A stretch of 64,000 bases of DNA from Paraburkholderia phenazinium (GCF_900100735.1 NZ_FNCJ01000002.1:711228-775227); one strand, 5' to 3'; shown: positions 1-9,790, numbered from the stretch's first letter. A program made the numbers and translations. Notes: generated by a model from the letters alone, not told the origin.

Positions 1-1314
1 TTGCGCGCCAAGCAGTCGGGCCGCAACCGCGTCTGCGCGGAACGGGCGATTCCGTTCGATGCGTTGCAACTGCTGGGTCTGGGCGACCCGAGCGACCCGT
101 CGGGAAACGCGCGGCCGCGTTGGGAGGACTACTATCTGACCTCGCATTTCCAGCCGCTCTATAGCTTGTCGCATCAGAAACAGGTCGGCTTCGAGGCGCT
201 GTTGCGCGGCGAGCAGTCCGACGGCTCGCTGGTGCCGCCGGCCGTGCTGTTCGCGCCGCGGCCGCTTTCCGACGAGGGTGCGCTCGATCGCGCCAGTCAC
301 GCCGTCCACCTCGCCAATGCGCAACGGTTGATCCCCGATGAGGCGTGGGTTTTCCTCAATATCCTGCCCGCTACCTTCGTGGCCGAGGGCTATGCCGATC
401 AGCTTGCCGGCATCGTGCGCTCGGCCGGCCTCGAGCCGGACAAGATCGTTCTCGAGATTCTCGAGTCGCATGGCGGCAGCGTCGATGAGATGTCACGCGC
501 GGCGGCCCGCTATCGCGAGCACGGCTTTCTGATTGCGGTGGACGACTTTGGTGCCGGCCAGTCGAATCTGGACCGGCTGTTCCGCATCCGCCCGGACTTC
601 GTCAAGCTGGATGGCGAACTGATCCGCGCGACGATTCCCGGCACGCAGCAGTCGATCCTGCCCAAACTGGTGTCGTTGCTGCATCAGGCAGGCATGCTGG
701 TGGTGGTCGAAGGCGTCGAGACGACCGAGGAACTGATTCTGGCGGTCGAGTCGAATGTCGATTTCGCCCAGGGCTTTCTGCTGGGGCGGCCGGCCGCCGA
801 GATCGCCCCGCCGGATTCGGTCAACCGCCTGATCGACCGCTCGTTCGATGTGATCGCGCAAGGCCGTGCGCATCTGCATGCGCTGTTCGAGAGCGAGGTG
901 GAGCCGTACCGCTTCGCCTTGCGCAACGCGGCCGATGCCTTGCTCGCCGGCGTACCCATGGACAATGCATTCGCCGATCTGGCGCAGCAGGACCTTTGCA
1001 TCAGTTGTTTTATCCTGGACGACCGGGGCCGGCAGATTGGCCCCGAGGTCACGGGCGTGGCGGGCGCGAATCTCGGTGATTCGCTGGAACCGGTGGCCGA
1101 TCCGCGCGACGCGCGCTGGGATCACCGGCCCTACTTCAGAAACGCGGTCCTGCTGCCAGGGGTGCCGGTTGCCAGTAGTCCTTACCTGTCGCTCGCGAGC
1201 GGGCGGCCGTGTATCGCGGTGACCGTGGCGATCCAGTCGCCGGAGATGCGCTCGGTGGTGGGCACGGAACTGGACTGGTCCTCGCCGCATTTGCCGTGGC
1301 CGGCGAGCGAATAG
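1..1314 (+). CDS. EAL-domain cyclic-di-GMP phosphodiesterase
   Basis: Predicted to hydrolyse cyclic di-GMP in the cytoplasm. The EAL domain spans about residues 45-285 and keeps the catalytic set in order: E65-A-L-L-R69, N120, E152, DDFGAG at 181-186, K202/D204, E237 in EGVET and Q257 in QGFLLGRP. This argues for an active enzyme rather than a degenerate EAL receptor. Residues about 290-430 form a second domain without obvious motifs, reminiscent of small ligand-binding sensor folds; unusually it lies C-terminal to EAL. There is no membrane segment. The reading frame opens with TTG at the first base of the window, so the true start may lie upstream. The gene ends 4 bp before the stop of the converging LacI gene. 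Function is confident; the N-terminus is not. Confidence 0.88.
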   Translation: MRAKQSGRNRVCAERAIPFDALQLLGLGDPSDPSGNARPRWEDYYLTSHFQPLYSLSHQKQVGFEALLRGEQSDGSLVPPAVLFAPRPLSDEGALDRASHAVHLANAQRLIPDEAWVFLNILPATFVAEGYADQLAGIVRSAGLEPDKIVLEILESHGGSVDEMSRAAARYREHGFLIAVDDFGAGQSNLDRLFRIRPDFVKLDGELIRATIPGTQQSILPKLVSLLHQAGMLVVVEGVETTEELILAVESNVDFAQGFLLGRPAAEIAPPDSVNRLIDRSFDVIAQGRAHLHALFESEVEPYRFALRNAADALLAGVPMDNAFADLAQQDLCISCFILDDRGRQIGPEVTGVAGANLGDSLEPVADPRDARWDHRPYFRNAVLLPGVPVASSPYLSLASGRPCIAVTVAIQSPEMRSVVGTELDWSSPHLPWPASE

Positions 1315-1318
1315 GCGC

Positions 1319-2371
1319 TCAAGCGTGGTCGGCAGGTTCGACGCGAGGGGCTTGCGTCGAAGCGCGCACCACGAGTTTCGGCGCCGACGCCACGCACATC
1401 CGTGGCGCCTTCGCCGCAGCCCGGATGCCGCGCGGCGACGCCTCGATCAGTTCACGCAGCAAGGACACCGCCAGTTCAGCCGCTTCCACGGTCGGCACGG
1501 CGACGGTCGTCAGCGCGGGGCGTGACTCCTGGGCTAACTGAATATCGGTAATCCCAACTACCGAGAGATCCCGTGGCACCTGCAAGCCCAGATCGGCCGC
1601 GGCATGCAAGGCGCCGAGCGCGGGCAGGTCGTTGGTGGCGAAAATCGCGGTCAGTTGCGGATGCGCCTGCAGCAATTCGCGTGCGGCGCGATAGCCGTCC
1701 TGGGTGGTGTCCGGCGCGTAGCGCACCGGCGAGTCCGCGACCTCGAGCCCGGCGGCGCTCAGCGCAGCGAGAAAACCTTCATAACGCGCCGCATGGATGC
1801 CGGCCGCCTTGCTGCCGACGATGGCGCCAATCCGCCTGTGTCCCAGCTCCAGCAGATGCTGCCCGGCCAGCTCGCCGGCGAGCCGGAAATCGACCGCCAC
1901 GCAGGGTAGGCCCGGCGGGTCGTGCGGACGCTCCCACATGCACAGCACGACCGGCGCGCCGCGAGCTTCGGTCTTGTGCAAATCGGCGAAGTCGAGATTC
2001 GCGTTCATTACCAGCACGCCTTCCGACAGTGTGCCGGCAATCTGTTCGAGGTACGCGCGGCCTGTCAGCGGATCTTCGTTCGTATTGCAGATGATAAGGA
2101 AGTGGCCGCTGCTGCGCGCCGCACGCTCGACCGCCAGCGCGAACTCCGGGTAGAACGGGTTGGCAATGCTCGAGACCATCAGCGCGATGGTCGGGGCGCG
2201 GCCCTCGGCGAGGGCCCGCGCGGCCAGGTGCGGCTGATAGCCGAGTGCTTCGACCGCGTCGAGCACGCGCTGCCGGGTCAGCGCGCCGACGCGGCCGCGA
2301 TTGCGCAGTACGTTCGACACGGTCGCCGGTGTACAACCGGCGCGGCGCGCGACTTCGCTCAGGGTTGGCAT
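1319..2371 (-). CDS. LacI-family transcriptional repressor of the galactoside locus
   Basis: A 350-residue DNA-binding repressor. The N-terminus (residues about 3-22) has the LacI helix-turn-helix pattern LSEVARRAGCTPATVSNVL, followed by a hinge (HLAARALAEGR) and a periplasmic-binding-protein-like sensor domain (residues about 60-330). It is divergent from the transporter/beta-galactosidase operon starting at 2565, and a perfect 18-bp palindrome of LacI type lies between them at 2511-2528. By family precedent it represses that operon and is released by a sugar; the inducer, perhaps galactose or a galactoside, is inferred only from the neighbours. Confidence 0.93.
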   Translation of the reverse strand: MPTLSEVARRAGCTPATVSNVLRNRGRVGALTRQRVLDAVEALGYQPHLAARALAEGRAPTIALMVSSIANPFYPEFALAVERAARSSGHFLIICNTNEDPLTGRAYLEQIAGTLSEGVLVMNANLDFADLHKTEARGAPVVLCMWERPHDPPGLPCVAVDFRLAGELAGQHLLELGHRRIGAIVGSKAAGIHAARYEGFLAALSAAGLEVADSPVRYAPDTTQDGYRAARELLQAHPQLTAIFATNDLPALGALHAAADLGLQVPRDLSVVGITDIQLAQESRPALTTVAVPTVEAAELAVSLLRELIEASPRGIRAAAKAPRMCVASAPKLVVRASTQAPRVEPADHA

Positions 2372-2510
2372 GGTGTCATCACTATTTGGGACGGTTTCTC
2401 AAAATTTGCGTCCTGTCTCAAGGCGCGGCACCATTTGCCGCATAGACAGCACGATATCGGAGACGCTGCAGGCCCATTGATCGCACGCGGTCATTTTTTT
2501 TCGGCCACGC

Positions 2511-2528
2511 AGATTAAGCGCTTAATCT
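2511..2528. promoter_or_regulatory. LacI-type operator
   Basis: AGATTAAGCGCTTAATCT is a perfect 18-bp palindrome with the central CG typical of LacI-family operators. It lies 36 bp before the ATPase start and 140 bp from the repressor start, in the divergent intergenic region. A shorter related palindrome, GATTAAATC, follows at 2542-2550 and could be a second weaker half-site. Confidence 0.8.
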
Positions 2529-2564
2529 CCGACTTCGAGCCGATTAAATCACGGAGACGAAGCG

Positions 2565-3830
2565 ATGGCGAGCATTTCGTTAAGAGGCGTCCAAAAGTCG
2601 TACGGCGACGGCGCACCAGTGATTCGCAATGTCGATCTGGAGATCGGCGAGAACGAGTTCTGCGTGTTTCTCGGCCCGTCGGGCTGCGGCAAGTCCACCT
2701 TGTTGCGCATGATTGCCGGCCTCGAGGACGTGAGCGACGGCGATCTGTCGATCGGCGGGCGGCTCGTCAACGACGTGCCTTCGGCACAGCGCGGCGTAGC
2801 GATGGTGTTCCAGAGCTACGCGCTGTTCCCGCATATGACCGTGTTCGAGAACATGGCCTTCGGCCTGAAGCTCGCTAAAACCCCCAAAGACGAAATCGAG
2901 CGCAAGGTGCGCGAGGCGGCGCGCATCCTGCAGCTCGAAGCGCTGCTGGAGCGGCGGCCCAAGGCCTTGTCGGGCGGGCAGCGGCAGCGCGTGGCGATTG
3001 GCCGTGCCATCGTGCGCGAACCGGGTGTGTTTCTGTTCGACGAGCCGCTTTCCAATCTTGACGCCACCTTGCGCGGCCAGACCCGGGTCGAGATCGCGCG
3101 CTTGCACAAGCAGTTTGCCAAGGCGAGCGTCGTCTACGTGACGCACGACCAGATCGAAGCCATGACACTCGCCGACAAGATCGTGCTGCTGCACGCCGGC
3201 AAGGACACCGAACGCTTCGGCAGCATCGCCCAGATCGGGGCGCCGCTCGAGTTGTATCACCGGCCGAAGAGCCGCTTCGTGGCGGGCTTCATCGGCTCGC
3301 CGCGGATGAATTTTCTGCCGGGCAAGGTGGCGGCGATCGATGCACGTGGCGTGAGCGTCAGGCTCGACGGCAGCTGCGAAAGCGTGCGCGTGAGCGTGGA
3401 CGGCGCGGCGCTGGGTGTGGGGCAGGCGGTGACCTTTGGGGTGCGACCTGAGCATCTGGAGTTGGCCGAGGGCGCTTCTGTTGCATCTGCGTCTGCGGTT
3501 GCGGCGTCTGCGGAGGCGGGTGGGGCGGGCCAGCAGGCCGGTGACGTGGTGATCCGCGAAGGGGTGGCCGGCCCGCGGATCGCTAGTCCGACCGCTGATG
3601 AAACCTCGGTGCTGACGCGCACTGTCTCGCTCGTCGAGCAACTCGGCGAACACAGCTACGTCCATCTCGAAGAAGCCGACGGCGCCGTGCTGATTGCCAA
3701 GGCGCCCGGCGACACGCGCCTGCAGCAGGGCGATCGCGCAGCCTTCCGTGCGCCGGCCGCCGTCTGTCATCTGTTTACCGAAGACGGCCTGGCCGTCGCT
3801 TCGCTCGAATCCGTCGAACACTACGCATAA
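2565..3830 (+). CDS. Sugar ABC transporter ATP-binding protein (MalK/UgpC type)
   Basis: The ATPase that powers the sugar importer encoded downstream. Walker [10 protein letters not shown] is at residues 37-45, the Q-loop in [10 protein letters not shown], signature LSGGQ at 135-139, Walker B FLFDE ending at 160 and the H-loop histidine at 194. The C-terminal third is the TOBE/MalK regulatory region, interrupted at about residues 305-340 by an Ala/Ser/Gly-rich low-complexity insert. The ATG at 2565 has a GGAGACG ribosome-binding site at 2552. It is first in an operon with GH42, the binding protein and two permeases. Many CUT1 importers share a remote ATPase; here it is encoded with its partners. 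Length (421) exceeds the usual 360-370 because of the insert. Confidence 0.93.
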   Translation: MASISLRGVQKSYGDGAPVIRNVDLEIGENEFCVFLGPSGCGKSTLLRMIAGLEDVSDGDLSIGGRLVNDVPSAQRGVAMVFQSYALFPHMTVFENMAFGLKLAKTPKDEIERKVREAARILQLEALLERRPKALSGGQRQRVAIGRAIVREPGVFLFDEPLSNLDATLRGQTRVEIARLHKQFAKASVVYVTHDQIEAMTLADKIVLLHAGKDTERFGSIAQIGAPLELYHRPKSRFVAGFIGSPRMNFLPGKVAAIDARGVSVRLDGSCESVRVSVDGAALGVGQAVTFGVRPEHLELAEGASVASASAVAASAEAGGAGQQAGDVVIREGVAGPRIASPTADETSVLTRTVSLVEQLGEHSYVHLEEADGAVLIAKAPGDTRLQQGDRAAFRAPAAVCHLFTEDGLAVASLESVEHYA

Positions 3831-3841
3831 AGGATACTTGG

Positions 3842-5845
3842 ATGCGCCTCGGAGTCTGCTATTACCCGGAACACTGGCCGGAATCGATGTGGGAAGACGA
3901 TGCCCGCCGCATGAAAGCGCTCGGCATCGAGCAGGTGCGGATTGCTGAGTTCGCCTGGAGCCGCATGGAGCCGTCGCCAGGCGAATATGACTGGGGCTGG
4001 CTCGATCGCGCGATCGACGTACTCGGCGCGGCCGGCCTGCAAGTGGTGATGTGCACGCCCACCGCGACGCCGCCGAAGTGGTTGATCGACCGTCATCCGG
4101 ACATTCTTCCGGTCGGCGCAGATGGCCGGCCAAGGACTTTCGGTTCGCGCCGTCACTACGATTTTTCGTCGCCGTCGTATTTCTCCGCGTCGGAGCGGAT
4201 CTGCACGGCGCTGGCCGAGCGCTATGGCAAGCATCCCGCAGTCGCGTACTGGCAGACCGATAACGAGTTCGGCTGCCATCACACCGTGGTCAGCTATTCG
4301 CGGGCGGCGGTGGTGCGTTTTCGCGAGTGGCTGAAGGCGCGCTACGAGACTGTCGACGCCTTGAACCGCGCGTGGGGCACGGTGTTCTGGAGCATGGAAT
4401 ACCGCAGCTTCGACGAGATCGACGCACCGGTGGCGACCGTCACCGAGGCGCATCCGTCGCACCGGCTCGACTACCGGCGCTTCGCCTCCGACGAAGTCGC
4501 GCGCTACAACCGCATGCAGGTCGAGATCATCCGCGCCCATTCGCCGGGCCGGCCTGTAGCGCATAACTTCATGCAGTTGTTCACCGAATTCGATCACTAC
4601 AAGGTTGCGGCCGATCTCGATGTGGCCGCGTGGGACAGCTATCCGCTCGGCGCACTCGAGGAGCAGTGGTTTGCGCCTGAGATCAAGGCGAAGTGGCTGC
4701 GCACCGGTCATCCGGATTTCGCCTCGTTCAATCACGATGTCTATCGCGGCATGTCGAAGCTGCCGTTCTGGGTGATGGAGCAGCAGCCGGGGCCGGTCAA
4801 CTGGGCGCAATGGAATCCGGCGCCGCTGCCGGGCATGGTGCGCCTGTGGAGCTGGGAGGCGTTCGCGCACGGTGCGGGCTGCGTGTCGTATTTCCGCTGG
4901 CGGCAGGCGCCGTTTGCCCAGGAGCAGATGCATGCGGGTTTGAACACGCCCGATAACCGTCTGGATGTCGGCGGCAGCGAAGCAGCCCAGGTGGCGGAGG
5001 ACATCCGCGCTGTGCTGGCGGCGCAGGCCGATGCGAACGCGACCATCCGCTCGAAGGTCGCGCTCGTCTATGACTACGAGGCGAAGTGGCTGTTCGAGAT
5101 TCATCCGCAGGGGGCGGACTTTCACTATCCGCGCTTTGCGTTCGAGTATTACTCGGCGCTGCGCGGGCTCGGTCTGGATGTCGACGTGGTGCCGGTGAAC
5201 GCGCCGCTCGATGGTTATCAAATGATCGTCGTGCCGCCGCTGCCGGTGGTGCCCGCTGACTTTGCCGAGCGGCTGGCTCGCTCGGGTGCGCAGGTCGTAC
5301 TTGGGCCGCGTACCGGTTCGAAAACGGCGGATCTGCAAATTCCCGCCGCGTTGCCGCCGGGGAGCCTCGCCGCGCTGATGCCGGTGCGGGTATGGCGTGT
5401 CGAATCGCTGCGGCCCAACGTGACCGAACCGGTGCAGATTGCCGGCAGTGCGAGTCTCGAAGACGGCGTGGGGCGGCATTGGCGCGACTTCGTCGAGCTC
5501 GATGCGTCGCGGCACGCGGCACTGGAGATTCGCGCCCGTTTTGCCGATGGTCACCCCGCCTATGTTTGCAGCGGCGCGATGCACTACTTTGCGAGTCTCT
5601 TCGACGACGCGCTGACCACGCGGCTCTTTGCAGCTATCGCCCGCGAAGCCGGTCTCGCTGTGGTGGCGCTCGGCGACGACGTGCGTATCAGCCGGCGCGG
5701 CGCGTTGACGTACGTATTCAACTACGGCGAGCAGATCCACACGCTCGCCGAGGTGGCCGACAGCGCGTTCCTGATCGGCTCGCGGGAGATCGCCCCGCAA
5801 GGCGTGGCGGTTTATCGATCCAATCAGGTTTGCAGCACCTGTTGA
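3842..5845 (+). CDS. Beta-galactosidase, glycoside hydrolase family 42
   Basis: Hydrolyses terminal beta-galactosides with retention of configuration. The TIM barrel occupies about residues 1-380. The acid/base is E142 in TDNEFGCH and the nucleophile E313 in FWVMEQQPG, matching the positions known for GH42 enzymes. A trimerisation domain (about 390-600) and small C-terminal beta domain follow; length 667 is normal. There is no signal peptide, so it acts on sugars already imported. It lies 11 bp after the ATPase gene and 58 bp before the binding-protein gene, which implies the importer delivers short galactosides, for example plant galactan fragments. Substrate choice is inference. Confidence 0.93.
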   Translation: MRLGVCYYPEHWPESMWEDDARRMKALGIEQVRIAEFAWSRMEPSPGEYDWGWLDRAIDVLGAAGLQVVMCTPTATPPKWLIDRHPDILPVGADGRPRTFGSRRHYDFSSPSYFSASERICTALAERYGKHPAVAYWQTDNEFGCHHTVVSYSRAAVVRFREWLKARYETVDALNRAWGTVFWSMEYRSFDEIDAPVATVTEAHPSHRLDYRRFASDEVARYNRMQVEIIRAHSPGRPVAHNFMQLFTEFDHYKVAADLDVAAWDSYPLGALEEQWFAPEIKAKWLRTGHPDFASFNHDVYRGMSKLPFWVMEQQPGPVNWAQWNPAPLPGMVRLWSWEAFAHGAGCVSYFRWRQAPFAQEQMHAGLNTPDNRLDVGGSEAAQVAEDIRAVLAAQADANATIRSKVALVYDYEAKWLFEIHPQGADFHYPRFAFEYYSALRGLGLDVDVVPVNAPLDGYQMIVVPPLPVVPADFAERLARSGAQVVLGPRTGSKTADLQIPAALPPGSLAALMPVRVWRVESLRPNVTEPVQIAGSASLEDGVGRHWRDFVELDASRHAALEIRARFADGHPAYVCSGAMHYFASLFDDALTTRLFAAIAREAGLAVVALGDDVRISRRGALTYVFNYGEQIHTLAEVADSAFLIGSREIAPQGVAVYRSNQVCSTC

Positions 5846-5903
5846 AGCACCCTGGCAGCACCCCGGCACTACCGAAAACCACGTAAAAACCAAGGAGACA
5901 GGC

Positions 5904-7157
5904 ATGAGATTCAAACTTCGCAAGGTTCTGGTTGCCGTCGCGCTGACTGCAGCCACCGCGGCGGCATCGATGGCCGGCAGCGCGCAGGCGGGCACGCTCG
6001 CGATCAACATCGCGTTCAAGGGCGCCAGTCAGCGGGCGGTCTGGCAGCAGGTGATCGACGAATTCAAGAAGGCCCATCCAGGCACCGATGTCAACGTGTC
6101 GTTTATCGACGAAGAAGCCTACAAAGTGCAACTGCCAGGCTGGTTGTCCACAGTCGCGCCCGACATCGTGAACTGGCATGACGGCGAGCGGATGGCATAT
6201 TACGCACAGCGCGGCCTGTTCGAAGACCTGAGCGGCGACTGGAACAAGAACGGCTGGAACAGTACCTATGCCTCGACGAAGGAAGCCTCTTCGTATAAGG
6301 GCAAGCAGTACGCGGCGCCGACCGTCTACTACTCGTGGGGGATGTTCTACCGCAAGGATCTGTTTCAGAAGGTCGGGATCGCGGACGAGCCGAAAACATG
6401 GGATCAGTTTCTCGACGCCTGCAAGAAGCTGAAGGCCGCTGGCATTACGCCGATCGCCGTGGCCGGCCGCGATGCGTGGACGCTGGCGGGCTGGTTCGAC
6501 TATCTGGATCTGCGCCTGAACGGCAACGCCTTTCACCAGAAGCTGATGGCAGGCGAGGTGCCGTACACCGATCCGCGCGTGAAGAAGGTCTACACCACAT
6601 GGAAGCAACTGATCGACGACGGCTACTTTATCGACAATTCGCTCTCCTACGATCTGGATGCGGCACAGCCGTTCCTGTTCCAGGGCAAAGCCGCGATGAT
6701 GCTGATGGGCACCTTCATCACCGGTGGCTTCCCGGCGAACGTGAAACCGGAGATGGGCTACTTCCAGTTCCCGATCATCGACGCGAAGGTGCCGACTGCC
6801 GAAGACGGGCCGGTCGAGTCGCTGCATATCCCCTCGAAGGCGAAGAACAAGGCCGACGCGCACGCGTTCCTCGCCTTTGTCGAAACGCCGGAAATCGGCG
6901 CGCAGCTTGCGACGGGACTTGGTTCGTTGTCGGCGAACAGCAAGTCGCCGGAACCGGAGGATCCTATTTCGAAGATCGGCTTCCAGATTCTGGCCAACAC
7001 GAAGGGCGGCATCGCGCAGTTCTACGATCGTGATATGACCAAGGAGATGGCCGACGAGGGGATGAAGGGCATGCAGCAGTTCATCGCGGATCCTTCGAAG
7101 CTCGACGACGTGCTGGCGCAACTCGAGCAGACGCGCCAGCGCATCTACAAGAAGTAA
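5904..7157 (+). CDS. Extracellular sugar-binding protein of ABC transporter (family 1)
   Basis: Periplasmic receptor for the importer. The N-terminus has a Sec signal peptide: basic MRFKLRK, a hydrophobic stretch, and a cleavage site after SAQA near residue 29. The mature part reads as a type I extracellular solute-binding protein of the CUT1 class (NIAFKGASQRAVW start, WHDGERMAYYAQRGL and YYSWGMFYRKD segments). The ATG at 5904 follows an AAGGAG ribosome-binding site. It sits between GH42 and the permeases, typical for an oligosaccharide importer. Confidence 0.92.
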   Translation: MRFKLRKVLVAVALTAATAAASMAGSAQAGTLAINIAFKGASQRAVWQQVIDEFKKAHPGTDVNVSFIDEEAYKVQLPGWLSTVAPDIVNWHDGERMAYYAQRGLFEDLSGDWNKNGWNSTYASTKEASSYKGKQYAAPTVYYSWGMFYRKDLFQKVGIADEPKTWDQFLDACKKLKAAGITPIAVAGRDAWTLAGWFDYLDLRLNGNAFHQKLMAGEVPYTDPRVKKVYTTWKQLIDDGYFIDNSLSYDLDAAQPFLFQGKAAMMLMGTFITGGFPANVKPEMGYFQFPIIDAKVPTAEDGPVESLHIPSKAKNKADAHAFLAFVETPEIGAQLATGLGSLSANSKSPEPEDPISKIGFQILANTKGGIAQFYDRDMTKEMADEGMKGMQQFIADPSKLDDVLAQLEQTRQRIYKK

Positions 7158-7229
7158 GTGTGATGTAGAAGTGAGCGCGGGCGGCCTCGAGCCGCCTGCG
7201 CCCGATCGAGATTGAGCAGGAGACTTGCC

Positions 7230-8204
7230 GTGGTTCACTCCGTCAGCCGTCAATCCATTCCCGGCAATGCCGGGCAGGGCGCCTCGGGTCCGTCGGGTGG
7301 CGCCGCGCCTTCTGCCGCACCGCGTGCGTCGACGCGCCGGCGGGGTCCGTCGCCCACCGCGCGCCGGCAACGGCGTGCCGCCTTCCTGTTCCTCGCCCCC
7401 GCTTGCGTGATGGTGGCGATCTACGTGGTCTGGCCGATTCTCTCGACCATCCGCATCAGCTTTTTCAACTGGGACGGCATGACCGATCCCAGCTTCGTGG
7501 GTCTCGCGAACTATGTGGAGCTGTTCCATGCACGGACTTTCTACACCGCGCTAAAGAACAATCTGATCTGGCTGTTGCTGTTCCTGCTGGCGCCGCCCAT
7601 GGGGCTTGCAGTCGCGCTGTATCTGAACCAGGCCGTGGCAGGCATCCGCATCGTCAAGTCGCTGTTCTTTGCACCGTTTGTGCTGTCGGGCGTAGTGGTC
7701 GGGCTGATGTTCTCGTGGTTCTACGATCCGACCTTCGGCCTGCTGGCGTTGATACTGGGGCACGGCGTGCCGGTGCTCGGCGATGCGCGCTACGCGACGC
7801 CCGGCATCATCTTTGCGGCGCTTTGGCCGCAAACCGCCTACTGCATGATTCTGTATCTGACGGGCCTGACTTCGCTGAACTCAGAGCAGGTCGAGGCGGC
7901 GCGCATGGAAGGCGCGCACGGCTGGTCGATGCTGTGGCATGTGATCCTGCCGCAACTGCGGCCCACCACGTTCATGGCGATCGTCGTCACGGTGATCGGT
8001 GCGTTGCGCAGTTTCGACCTGATCTCGGTGATGACGGGGGGCGGTCCGTTCGAGAGTTCCACCGTGCTGGCGTATTACATGTACGACCAGGCGATCAAGT
8101 ACTACCGGATCGGCTATTCCGCAGCGATTGCGGTGGTGCTGTTTGCGATCATGCTGGTCTACATCGTCTATCACCTGCGGCGGATGCTGCGCGCTGAGCA
8201 ATAA
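7230..8204 (+). CDS. Sugar ABC transporter permease (MalF type)
   Basis: Inner-membrane permease of the CUT1 importer. After a basic, Pro/Arg-rich cytoplasmic N-terminus of about 50 residues come six hydrophobic helices. The binding-protein-dependent EAA loop is seen as EQVEAARMEGAHGWSMLWHV before the last helices. The GTG at 7230 is preferred over the in-frame TTG at 7212 because AGGAG at 7218-7222 is correctly spaced only for the GTG. It pairs with the permease starting 10 bp downstream. Confidence 0.92.
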   Translation: MVHSVSRQSIPGNAGQGASGPSGGAAPSAAPRASTRRRGPSPTARRQRRAAFLFLAPACVMVAIYVVWPILSTIRISFFNWDGMTDPSFVGLANYVELFHARTFYTALKNNLIWLLLFLLAPPMGLAVALYLNQAVAGIRIVKSLFFAPFVLSGVVVGLMFSWFYDPTFGLLALILGHGVPVLGDARYATPGIIFAALWPQTAYCMILYLTGLTSLNSEQVEAARMEGAHGWSMLWHVILPQLRPTTFMAIVVTVIGALRSFDLISVMTGGGPFESSTVLAYYMYDQAIKYYRIGYSAAIAVVLFAIMLVYIVYHLRRMLRAEQ

Positions 8205-8214
8205 GGAGGCCGAT

Positions 8215-9066
8215 ATGTATCCGATGCCGATTGCCAAATGGAAGCCGACCTCACGCCGGTTGTACAAGCTGTCGCTGCCGGTGGCGCTGCTGATCTGGCT
8301 GCTGCCGTTGATCGCCGTTTTGATTACCTCGGTGCGCTCGTCCGATGAACTGAGCGAAGGCAACTACTGGGGCTGGCCGAGGCAATTCGCGATGTGGGCC
8401 AATTACCGTGACGCGCTGACCACCTCGCCGATGCTGCATTACTTCTGGAACAGTGTGCTGATCACGGTGCCGGCGGTGATTGGTTCGATCACGCTGGCGG
8501 CAATGGCGGGGTTCGCGCTGGCGATTTATCGGTTTCGCGGCAATAGTACGTTGTTTGCCACCTTCGTGGCGGGCAACTTCGTGCCGGTGCAGGTGCTGAT
8601 GATTCCGGTGCGCGATCTGTCGTTAAAGCTGGGCTTGTTCAATACCGTTGGCGCGTTGATTCTGTTTCATGTGGCGTTTCAGACCGGCTTCTGCGCGTTG
8701 TTTCTGCGTAACTTTATCAAGCAGTTGCCGTTCGAACTCGTCGAGGCTGCGCGGATCGAGGGGGCCAACGAGTGGACTGTGTTCTTCAAGATCGTTTTGC
8801 CGTTGATTCGTCCGGCACTCGCGGCGCTTGCCATTCTCGTGTTCACGTTCGTGTGGAATGACTATTTTTGGGCGCTGTGTCTGACGCAGGGCGATGAGGC
8901 GGCGCCGATCACGGTTGGCGTGGCCGCGTTGAAGGGGCAGTGGACGACGGCCTGGAATCTGGTGTCGGCGGGGTCCATTCTGGCCGCGTTGCCTTCGGTG
9001 GCGATGTTCTTTGCCATGCAAAAGCATTTCGTCGCGGGGCTGACGTTTGGTGCGACGAAGGGGTAG
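8215..9066 (+). CDS. Sugar ABC transporter permease (MalG type)
   Basis: Second inner-membrane permease, 283 residues with six transmembrane helices. The EAA loop reads ELVEAARIEGANEWTVFFKI. The ATG at 8215 has a strong AAGGAGG at 8203-8209, so an in-frame upstream start at 8128 is rejected. It ends the operon; a factor-independent terminator follows at 9131. Confidence 0.93.
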   Translation: MYPMPIAKWKPTSRRLYKLSLPVALLIWLLPLIAVLITSVRSSDELSEGNYWGWPRQFAMWANYRDALTTSPMLHYFWNSVLITVPAVIGSITLAAMAGFALAIYRFRGNSTLFATFVAGNFVPVQVLMIPVRDLSLKLGLFNTVGALILFHVAFQTGFCALFLRNFIKQLPFELVEAARIEGANEWTVFFKIVLPLIRPALAALAILVFTFVWNDYFWALCLTQGDEAAPITVGVAALKGQWTTAWNLVSAGSILAALPSVAMFFAMQKHFVAGLTFGATKG

Positions 9067-9130
9067 CTACTGGGACTTTCTCTATGCGCTGAGATCGAAT
9101 CGATGTTCCGTGTTCTCCCCCGAGAGGGTT

Positions 9131-9152
9131 GCCCGCTGACGCGGGCTTTTTT
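9131..9152 (+). terminator. Intrinsic terminator of the galactoside operon
   Basis: Perfect 6-bp GC stem GCCCGC/GCGGGC with loop TGAC followed directly by six T residues, 65 bp after the last permease stop. Confidence 0.9.
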
Positions 9153-9388
9153 GTCGGTACCTGACGTTGCTCTGTCCCATCGTTGCGATTGCCCTTATCC
9201 ATTTGGACGATATGGCTATCGATCTACTGACTACATAAAATGATCAGTTCTTCGAAAAAAATCAGGCAACTTTGCAACTCGAACTTCAATCCGTCGATTC
9301 ATCGCTAGAACCCGCGCAACGCTTTTCGGAGATTGCCTACCGTGGAGTTTAGTGGGACTTAAGTCACCTTGATTCGTTTACCTTCAAG

Positions 9389-9790
9389 GTGGACCTCGGG
9401 CTGGGTAGTGACGTCACGGTACTCGTCCTGTTCTCATGCCATTGCTTTTCGCACAGCTTTCAGTGGGACGAGCGGCCTCGTCATGCGATTCCGGCTCACG
9501 AGATCTACTACGACGGTAAGGGGCGTCGAGTTTTGGACCCGCAGCGATACGAACTGTCACGCCGGTTCTTGCGGCACATCGTCTCCAATCTTTCTAACCG
9601 ACACATCACTGTCGCCGACGAGAAGCAGCCGAACTTCGTCACGCTCGAGCAAATGAATGCGGACGGCACCACCTCGCTCTATGCGATCTTTTTCGAGGTT
9701 AAGAAGGACAACAGCCGCAGGCGTCGCCTCATGCTGCGCGTACAGTCTGCATATGTGCTGGACCATGGACTGACACGCGACGTCAGATGA
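9389..9790 (+). CDS. Hypothetical protein, probably 5'-damaged
   Basis: About 133 residues that I do not recognise with certainty. The protein has a strongly coding character: a hydrophobic VTVLVLFSCHCFSHSF segment, then DERPRHAIPAHEIY, then a basic C-terminal part with the repeat-free strand pattern LYAIFFEVKKDNSRRRRLML. Coding character continues upstream in frame (SHLDSFTFKVDLGLG) back to a stop at 9350-9352, but no ATG, GTG or TTG exists there and the GTG at 9389 has no ribosome-binding site. It therefore looks like a gene whose original start was lost. It is isolated: 322 bp of non-coding DNA lies before it and 378 bp after. The surrounding composition is visibly less GC-rich than the flanking operons, consistent with acquired or decaying DNA. 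Confidence 0.5.
   Translation: MDLGLGSDVTVLVLFSCHCFSHSFQWDERPRHAIPAHEIYYDGKGRRVLDPQRYELSRRFLRHIVSNLSNRHITVADEKQPNFVTLEQMNADGTTSLYAIFFEVKKDNSRRRRLMLRVQSAYVLDHGLTRDVR

Noticed and set aside
493..1290. Long minus-strand open frame inside the EAL gene
   Set aside because: It is the complement of a well-supported gene; composition is Arg/His-rich and shows no family motifs, typical of antisense frames in GC-rich DNA.
2580..6019. Two very long minus-strand frames (2580-4133 and 3821-6019)
   Set aside because: They mirror the ABC ATPase and GH42 genes, whose motifs are unambiguous; translated sequence is low-information Arg/His/Ala.
5718..7529. 603-codon minus-strand frame opposite the sugar-binding protein
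   Set aside because: Antisense shadow of the binding protein and permease genes; no motifs or start signals.
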